DNA of 64,000 nucleotides. Origin: Anastrepha obliqua. Taxonomy: Eukaryota; Arthropoda; Insecta; Diptera; Tephritidae. The first letter of the stretch is position 1. Each line of letters opens with the position of its first letter. The position numbers and the translations under genes are program-made. The notes beneath the pieces are model-generated. The model saw only the letters and a list, made by a program, of their open reading frames with translations. It ran no database searches and had not been told where the DNA came from. The stretch spans positions 122,759,784-122,823,783 of the forward strand of contig NC_072893.1 in the NCBI RefSeq assembly GCF_027943255.1. Direction: 5' to 3'. Shown piece after piece: positions 57,252-64,000 of this stretch.

Positions 57252-57891
57252 ATGTCAAACTTGAGACAATTTGAATGTTTATACGGACACGCAGAACATG
57301 CAAAAAAAAATTATTCTCTCCTTACTACAGAGTCGCATTGGAATCGGATCTATTTGCAACAGTTTTCATATAAGTGAGTGTTGTAATATTATATTTATGC
57401 CTAACTGACTAACTTAAAAAAAAACATTTTTCTTATTTTGTTTTTAATTATTTTATTTCTATTTTTTCTATTACATCGTTGGCTTACATTGTAACTACTT
57501 CGTTGTACAAAATTGTTTTAAAATATTTTTAATTAAAATTGGTTTGTTTTTTTTGTATTTGCCGAAAGCAGTTGGTTTAAAAAAATTCACGTAAATTATA
57601 AATACTGTAGTTTGTGGCAAAAAAAGAAGAATATTTTATAAAACATAACATTAAAAAAAAGTTGAAAAATGTTAAAACAGCAATACAATTTTTTTTAATA
57701 TATTAAGAAATAACTATATTAATTAAAAAATAATTTTAATAAAAATAAAATTAAGAAAAAATCTTTACTTGTTGTAGAATTTTATATAATACAAATATTT
57801 TTTTGGGCATACAGGTTAATAAAAATTAAAATAAAAATTGAAATTTATGAAATTAAAAAATAAAATTATAAATACAATTCAATTTAAAGTT
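57252..57891. other. A/T-rich non-coding stretch
   Basis: Nearly all A/T, with TTTTAATTAAAA-type words. No gene seen. Confidence 0.5.
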
Positions 57892-58480
57892 TGCGCGAGT
57901 TATGTATAAGCATATGTTAATAACAGAGCTAATGTTATTATATTAACACGACAATAACAATGGTGTTAAATGTTAAATGTTAAGAACTGTTAATGGAAAA
58001 ACAATGTTGGGGAACCAAAATTATACAGTTCTAGTAACAACAAATAAACAAATAGTAAAAAGGAATGTTGGATGGAAAAATACCATTTCAACTGAGCTTT
58101 TAGGTGGCGTTTAACTGTTCATAATATGCAGCTTTGTAAGCAATTTATTTTAGAATATACAGATTGTTCTTAAGCTGACGTTGAAGATTAAAGTCATGTT
58201 TTCTGCAAACTACTCACTTATGCTGTTCAAAATAAATATATATTTTTTTATTTCTTTATTAAAAAGGTTCTTTGTTTAAACACTTTATGTTGTGTCTGCA
58301 GCATTAAATAAATTGTATTTTTATTGCTTTCGTTTCAACACTTTGTTAAAACCCTACCGACTGCGACAATTATATATTTAAAATGAAACAGTGAGTGTCT
58401 TATTGTCCTGTTAATAACATTAGCTCTGTGAAGTTAACATTAGCTCTGTTATTAACATAGGCTTATACATAACTCGCGCA
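57892..58480. mobile_element. 589 bp foldback element, ~45 bp terminal inverted repeats
   Basis: The left arm TGCGCGAGTTATGTATAAGC continues through TATGTTAATAACAGAGC and TAATGTTA. The right arm read in reverse is the same with one change, and its inner part is duplicated (TTAACATTAGCTCTG twice). No ORF is present. The target duplication is not evident. Superfamily unknown. Confidence 0.7.
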
Positions 58481-59096
58481 TAAGAGATTTAACTGCCTTC
58501 GAATTTTCGTAGTTACCTCAATTTAGTTAAGTAGAAATAAAGTATAATTATATTAACAAAAACAAAAAAAGGAACAGTAATTAATAAAAAAGTATGATTT
58601 CTTACTTCATTGAGTATAAATTAGTTAAATTTTCTATAGCCTTTTTAATTGCGTTTGACAACATTTAATATATTTTATTTACATAGTTTTTATAACTTCT
58701 GGTTTTCTAATTTGTGGCACTAATTAATTTACTATTTATAGCACTAAATTTTTGGCTTATTTGTAATTCAAAAATTACAATATATCTACATAAAAAGGCG
58801 ATCTCTATATACAAATGTTTGGATTAAGAAATATTTTTTGTTTAAATAAGATTTTTTTAATAATTTTTTTTTTAATTACAATTTTTTTATTTTTAAAACT
58901 AACTTACACTACAAATTCAACAGCTAAGTTTGGTATTTTGGTATTTTCTCGAACTTACAGCACTAAACAGTCTTAATTAGCTCACTTAGTTTTTGCCGAA
59001 TAAAAATATATGTACATATATTAATTTTTTTTTACTTTATTCCATATAATTTTTTTCTCTGTTTATCCTCTTCCTGTCGGGCTTTTTGTTTCTTGA
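58481..59096. other. 3' flank of the exchanger gene, A/T-rich
   Basis: Probably holds the 3' UTR of the minus-strand exchanger gene. No other feature seen. Confidence 0.4.
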
Positions 59097-62000
59097 TTAG
59101 CACTGCTGCGGGAAGAACACATTCATCTCGATCAAAATCTGCAGCACAATGAAGACCGCATAGATTAAGAATAACGCTACGCCTGCACGTTTCGTTAGCC
59201 GATAGCCACTAAAGCTCAAAATAATAAAGAGAGCAACGGTGCAGAGCAGCAAAATGATTAAATTGTACTCAATACCCTGAGCGGCAATCTTAATCATAGC
59301 TGAGCCGTCTGTTTTGCCATAATTCATGCAATTCTTTATGAACCATGGCACGCCCAGTGAGAGGAGTATGGCGAGTGAGTTGGCACCCAGCGAGTTGGAG
59401 ACGCCAATGCCGTTTTCACCTAGGTGAGAAAGAGAAAAATAGAAATAATATCATATAATGGGTGGAAGAATGAGATATAAAAATGCGAAGTGATTTGATT
59501 GAGGGGATGAGAAAGTGTGTGTGAGCGACAGGCAGCGGATGTGTGACGGATTAAAAGGCTTGAAATGAGTGTCAGGAAAATAAAGCTCGTGAGCAAGGCG
59601 AGTCTATTAAAGGTGATAGCACTAGAGCAATAATAACATTTACATTTACATTTTCAGGAGAATATAAACAAACGAGGCAACAAAAAAAGAAGCACAAAAT
59701 TCCAAAATCAGCTGCCCTAATTTCATAATCTTGAATTAATTCGCTTTGCTTGTGAGTTGAATGAGTAGAAGAACAAGAGGATTATTGCGGAGAGAGTGGG
59801 AAAGTGTGAGTGAATGAGAAAGCGATGAATATTAAAGGGTTTTCCAATAACAGGTGAATGGATTTCGCTATTGAGAGATGATTAACGATTTTTTATGGCC
59901 GGAATTGGATGGTATTGATCTGGACAACGTTTATTTTCAACAAGACAAAGCCACGTGTCGCACAAGCAACGAAACCATTAATCTTTTACGGGTAAAGTTT
60001 CCGGACCGTGTTATCTCTCGAAGAGGTGATCACAATTGGCCACCGAGATCTTGTGATTTAACACCTTGTGACTTTTTCTTTGGGGCCACGTCAAAGAGAA
60101 GGTCTACGCCAACAGCCCAGGGTCGATTCAAGACCTCAAAGATGGAATTCGTGAGGCTATCGAGGACATAGGGCAGCCACTTTGCAATTCGGTTATGGAA
60201 AATTTCATGAGAAGGATATTATCCTGTAAGCGTGGTCGTTGCTTGATGTTATTTTCCACTATTAACGGCAAACCTTCTTCTTTATAAGGAAATAAACATC
60301 CGATCATTTAAATTAAAAAATAGCATTTTTCTTTGAATATCAAAATAGCACCTCTTATTGGAAAGCCCTTTGTAAGAAATTAGTATCAACGAAATAAAGC
60401 TCGGGAGTTGAATGAGTAAGAGCACAAGAGGTTTTGAGCTGAAAGAGTGTGAAAATTTCAATTTTCGAGAAAAGCAAAGTATGAGTGAATAATTGGAAAA
60501 TTCATAATGAATGTAAAATAAATAATATTTTATAATGAGAGTGAATGAGTAAAAGCGTAAAGAAAGAGTAAAAGAAATCCATTATTTTCTCGGTAGATGA
60601 CTGCAGTGATCGATATCACGTAAAGTCGAGAATAAAAAAAATTAAATTTTGTGCTCGTTGTCAAGGTGACATTTCACACTAAAAAAATTCTTTAGCTGTT
60701 TTTTGTTTGTTTAAGTTGTGAGTTACAGGGTGTTAACAATGGAAGTCAACAAAGAGAGAAAGAGAGGTACATTTTGCAGGTTTTCTTTGAGAAGAGCAAA
60801 AATGCAAGCCAGGTCGCTGAAATAGTGAATGGTGTTTATGGTGCCGATGCTGTAACAGCTAATTACGGGCAATTTTTGTTTCGACGCTTCCATTCAGGCA
60901 TTTTTGATGTTAAAGATGCACGGAAAATTATGAAATATGTCGAAAATGTCGATAAAATTACAGAAATAACCAAAGTTGACCAACATATTAGTAGTCATAG
61001 CACGGCCCATCAGCTGAATATCGACCACAAACCCCTTTTAAACCATTTGCGCAAAAATTTTACGCAAAAATAATGGATTTCTTTTTCCCCAAATTAATAT
61101 ACAATATAAAGCGAAGAGGTTACAGCTCCAAAAATCGTTCGGCTAACGAAACTGGGCTAAGAAATTCACTATCCAAAAGCCGATTGGAACTTATTAAAAT
61201 CAGTTTAGATTCAGTAAATGTGTTAATGGAGCGAATTATGGCGATCATGCTTGAAATGGAGAGTTAAAGAGTCTAAAGAGTATGAATGCTTAGTGAGTGA
61301 AAGACATTCAGCGATATGAATAATTAAAAATTAGAAACTTACCATTTTTCAGTGAAATCAAACTAGAGACTGCTTCGGGCATAGTTGAGCCAGCCGCCAG
61401 AAACGTGAGCCCCATAACAATTTCGGGCACATTTATCGCAACACCTAAAACGGAGAACAAGAAACCATAATGAGAAATCTGGTATATAACTCGTATACAA
61501 AAGTAATAAAAACAAGTAAGGAAGGCTAAATTTGCTCCGGCGCACATTTAAGTCAAATATAATTTGGGCTGACCTGTTAAGTTTTCGGATCAAACAAACT
61601 CAAGGACAATGAAGGTTATATTATCTTGCCCCACCAGAGCGAGAGATGGAAATTTAGTTTCCATATATAAAAATTGGGCGTGGTTTTTAGCCGATCTCAA
61701 TAATAATACTTCGGATCTTTTTCTTTTTTTCTCTCATCATATTTATTTTTTGGGTTCATCAGTTTTACCGAATTGAAGTAATTTTGCTTCATTGACAAGA
61801 GAGATATGAAATTTTTGTATTTTTTGAAAAATACCGTTATATGGTAGGAGGGCTTGACTATTGAACGATTTCCCTCATTTTCAATACCAAAGTATTTGGA
61901 TGTGCATCAAGTTTCATTGAAATATATTAATTTTTGCTCGACCTAAATCGATTCCCCTCATCATTCTGAGCATTTCGGCGGGTCGACGGGTATAAAAGCA

Positions 62001-64000
62001 ATTTTTTAGATAATTTTAAGATTTTAATAATAATTTACTCATATCAGTTCACTCCTGAATCTTGCGCAAATTTGTACTGCCTCTCTATCCTTTTCCAAGT
62101 ACAGCAAATTTGGATTTTCAACAGGTAAAGTGAAGAAGTCAAGAGAAAAAAAAGAAGAAAGTGAAGAAGTCAGATTAAACACCTTTTTAAAACATGAAAG
62201 TTAGGTTAGCTTGGGAAAAAACTCATATTCTTACTCAGTTCAGTTCTCTTTTGAAACCGGCCCTGCTGACTATTTATCTGTCCTTTTCCCGGTACAAAAA
62301 ACTGTTCTGTATACTCAAAGCTTCCTATCCGATCTTCGTCATAATGGCTTTGATGGCTAATAGTCAGCGCCTTTGGTTCATTGATTCTTTGCTAAATGTT
62401 TTTTAGAACTTCAACAAAAGGTGCTTTCATCGGTATGCATATCTGTGTTGGTGACTCGACTTTGTATGCGCTGCAGCGATCTGGATGATGGTACCTCGGA
62501 CTAATTTCCTCTCTAGGGAGACAGGGCTCTAGCAGAGAGAGAGAGAGAGAGAGAGCTGTGTTCCCTGCATTTTCGAGTTAGGGAGAGTTGAGTAAGCCAA
62601 GGATGGAGTGAGTGCTCCCAGAGCTTTTGAGTGAGTACTTTATTTCTGTGTTTGAGCTCGCTACCTCGTAAGGTTTCTTAGCGCACACCGGTGTGATGAT
62701 AAATTTACTGTTTCTTGTGGCTCGGGAGACTCTTGAAATGATTCGCTCTTACTAGAAAGAGCATCATTATTCGGCACGTTGGTGCATTAATTGGGCTTCG
62801 GGATGAGCTTTTTTTGGAAAGTATTAATTGAGGCTTGGGTTTGGTGCATCCCTGTTTAGAGTCGTTCTAGTGGAGTAGAGCTTCTTGCTGCTGCATGCGT
62901 TAGTGTCTACCTCTAGCATGAACGCAGAAGCTCTTCGAGAGTTGCAGCGATCTGTTCGGCAAATGAAATGAGAAACAGTTTTCCTACCTTTTCAACTACT
63001 TTTTAGCTGCTTCTTTTGTCTAGTGCTTTCTATCAGCTTTCTTACTATTAATTCAACTCAATCAGTTATAAGCGTTCAATGTATAAGTAATCATACAACA
63101 TCACACCTATACAGTCAAGTGATTTTGCTATCGAAGCACTACAGACGCGTTAACTTCCGCGTGACCATGGCTGACGGCATTGTATCTATCTAACCTATCT
63201 TTAGATTTAATCTGCTATCAGTTAACTTCCCTTGCCGTTACTAACGTCAGTATATTACTTTTGGAATTCCCTTTACTATTTAGAAATTTAATTAACATCA
63301 AATTAAATATTAACAGCAACAAAATTAGTTTAGTTGCTTATTAACAATGCATTTAATTGTTAAACATTTTTTATGGCCGCCCAAGCTCATTAGAACCTCC
63401 TCAAATGTTTACGCAAATAATAATTCGTAATTATCGTCACTTAGTAGGAAATGACATTTTTTACTCACCAAATGCCGTCAACATCCAGACAATCATGTAA
63501 GCATTCAGGCCAATTGCAATAATGCACATAGTGAAGGAGATCGGGTAGAGACGACGATGGAGCGAGGGGCTGGGTATGACAAACGTGAGTGTAAATTTGA
63601 TGGGAAATATGAAAGCCCACCAGAATTTCCGCAATTTCGTCTCGCCATGTGGCAAGGAGAAGAGTTTGCGTGGTGGTGAGGGGACGTCATCGCTTTCATC
63701 GCTATTCCCTGGAAGAAGAGAAGAAAGAGAAGGAATGAAATGAATGTAAGCAATGATAGTTTTAAGGAAATTGAAATGTGTATTTGATCTAGGTAAAATC
63801 TTCAATCTATAATCTATTATCTATTATCTATCTTTTGGTTCTCTTTCTACTTACAACTTTTTGAATGCGTCAAATTCGCTGTGGATGACATAGTCGAGGT
63901 ATTATCAGGTAAATTTATCACAAATAGACCATCACCGCCCAGGTGATCCTTTTTGAGTGGCAGTCGCGCCTTTGCACTGTTCTCTGGTGGCTCAGTCAAA
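59097..64000 (-). CDS. K-dependent Na/Ca exchanger-like protein, C-terminal half (5' partial)
   Basis: Four exons read leftwards: from beyond 64000 to 63855, 63708-63469, 61444-61342 and 59419-59097, all with GT-AG borders and matching phases. They give about 270 residues. An acidic cytoplasmic loop (SDESDDVPSPP) precedes several membrane helices. The second alpha repeat reads INVPEIVMGLTFLAAGSTMP then EAVSSLISLKNG, and later GIGVSNSLGANSLAILLSLG. This is the SLC24/NCKX family, which exports Ca2+ in exchange for Na+, with K+ co-transported in classical members. In vertebrate NCKX2 the second alpha repeat has Asp in SVPD and Asp in SNxFD. Here these are Glu (TMPE) and Ala (NSLA). The N-terminal half lies outside the window. 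Introns hold transposon remnants. The exact fly paralogue is not assigned. Confidence 0.85.
59594..59748. mobile_element. 155 bp MITE with 8-bp target duplication, in an intron
   Basis: Ends CAAGGCGAGTCTATTAAAGG on the left and CAAAGCGAATTAATTCAAG in reverse on the right, related to the MITE at 48,739. Flanks are CTCGTGAG and CTTGTGAG. A duplicated stretch at 60,390-60,430 (AATAAAGCTCGGGAGTTGAA) lacks the element and shows the site before insertion. Confidence 0.75.
59836..60371 (+). mobile_element. internally deleted DD41D mariner, ~535 bp, in an intron
   Basis: AAGGGTTTTCCAATAACAGG on the left pairs with AAGGGCTTTCCAATAAGAGG, the right end in reverse. Inside, a frame from 59,878 reads DNVYFQQDKATCRTSN and NWPPRSCDLTPCDFFF, again with 41 residues between the two Asps. 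Everything before this, including the DNA-binding part and the first Asp, is deleted, and a later shift breaks the C-terminus. The terminal sequence differs from the intact DD41D element at 34,241, so it is a different subfamily. Confidence 0.7.
60739..61072 (+). pseudogene. mariner transposase N-terminal fragment in an intron
   Basis: ATG 60,739 begins MEVNKERKRG. A shift follows into ILQVFFEKSKNASQVAEIVN, GVYGADAVTANYGQFLFRRF, then VENVDKITEITKVDQHIS and LNIDHKPLLNHLRKN. This is the helix-turn-helix N-terminal third of a mariner transposase. Catalytic parts are absent, and no terminal repeats were found. An exon of the host gene is unlikely because the fragment is on the opposite strand. 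Confidence 0.7.
61445..63468 (-). other. large intron of the exchanger gene with old repeats
   Basis: Between 61,555 and 61,995 are words such as AATTGGGCGTGGTTTTTAG, TTTTCAATACCAAAGTATTT and CAAGTTTCATTGAAATAT. They resemble a widely dispersed dipteran repeat ending in ATTTCGGCGGGTCGACGGG. A (GA)n run is at about 62,535-62,556. No further exon is needed to join the flanking exons in frame. Confidence 0.55.

Noticed and set aside
61308..61593. Exon extension frames around 61,342-61,444 (79 and 76 codons)
   Set aside because: The parts outside the AG/GT borders do not match the exchanger family; the exon alone joins its neighbours in frame.

Overview
The window is eukaryotic nuclear DNA from an insect, most likely a dipteran and probably a tephritid fruit fly. 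The reasons are short GT-AG introns (45 to 80 bp) beside large repeat-filled ones, high A+T, two clearly recognisable animal genes, and a dense population of insect transposons. These include a rosa-type DD41D mariner, a class first described in tephritids, and several dispersed repeats of a kind I associate with tephritids. The species call is inference. No prokaryotic or viral gene system is present.

Region 1-28,000 is gene-poor. It holds a 1.6 kb almost pure A/T block with A on the plus strand, a tandem array of about 232 bp units carrying a TTAA-flanked element, two more TTAA elements, decayed LINE and Tc1 fragments, and long stretches where I see no gene. One small possible membrane-protein ORF lies at 10,446-10,766 on the minus strand.

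Region 28,000-36,000 holds a Helentron deletion derivative (28,619-29,746), a TA-flanked MITE, and the complete Slc25A46-like gene (eight coding exons, 31,046-33,838). Downstream is a structurally complete DD41D mariner with an uninterrupted 360-codon transposase (34,241-35,552), inserted in the tail of a tRNA-derived SINE, then a gag fragment abutting an antisense reverse transcriptase fragment.

Region 36,000-46,100 holds a decayed pogo/Tigger-type transposon with intact ends, a nearly full-length RTE-type LINE on the minus strand with a frameshift, and a second Helentron derivative (44,710-46,006, minus strand). That copy sits inside an 8-bp-duplication MITE whose uninterrupted relative lies 2.7 kb away. 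A composite repeat with two convergent tRNA-like heads has inserted into the same Helentron.

Region 46,100-64,000 holds a three-exon gene for a 99-residue single-pass membrane protein (46,634-47,373). It is followed by LINE RNase H and maT-like fragments and a nested stack (52,599-57,251), in which an old mariner was split by a 2 kb insert carrying about 690 bp of (TTATG)n and then by a second DD34D mariner. The last 5 kb are the 3' exons of a K-dependent Na/Ca exchanger-like gene on the minus strand, running out of the right edge.

The three host genes are unrelated in function: mitochondrial outer membrane, unknown small membrane protein, and cation exchange. The main interest is structural: several elements can be dated relative to each other because empty-site relatives occur in the same window.
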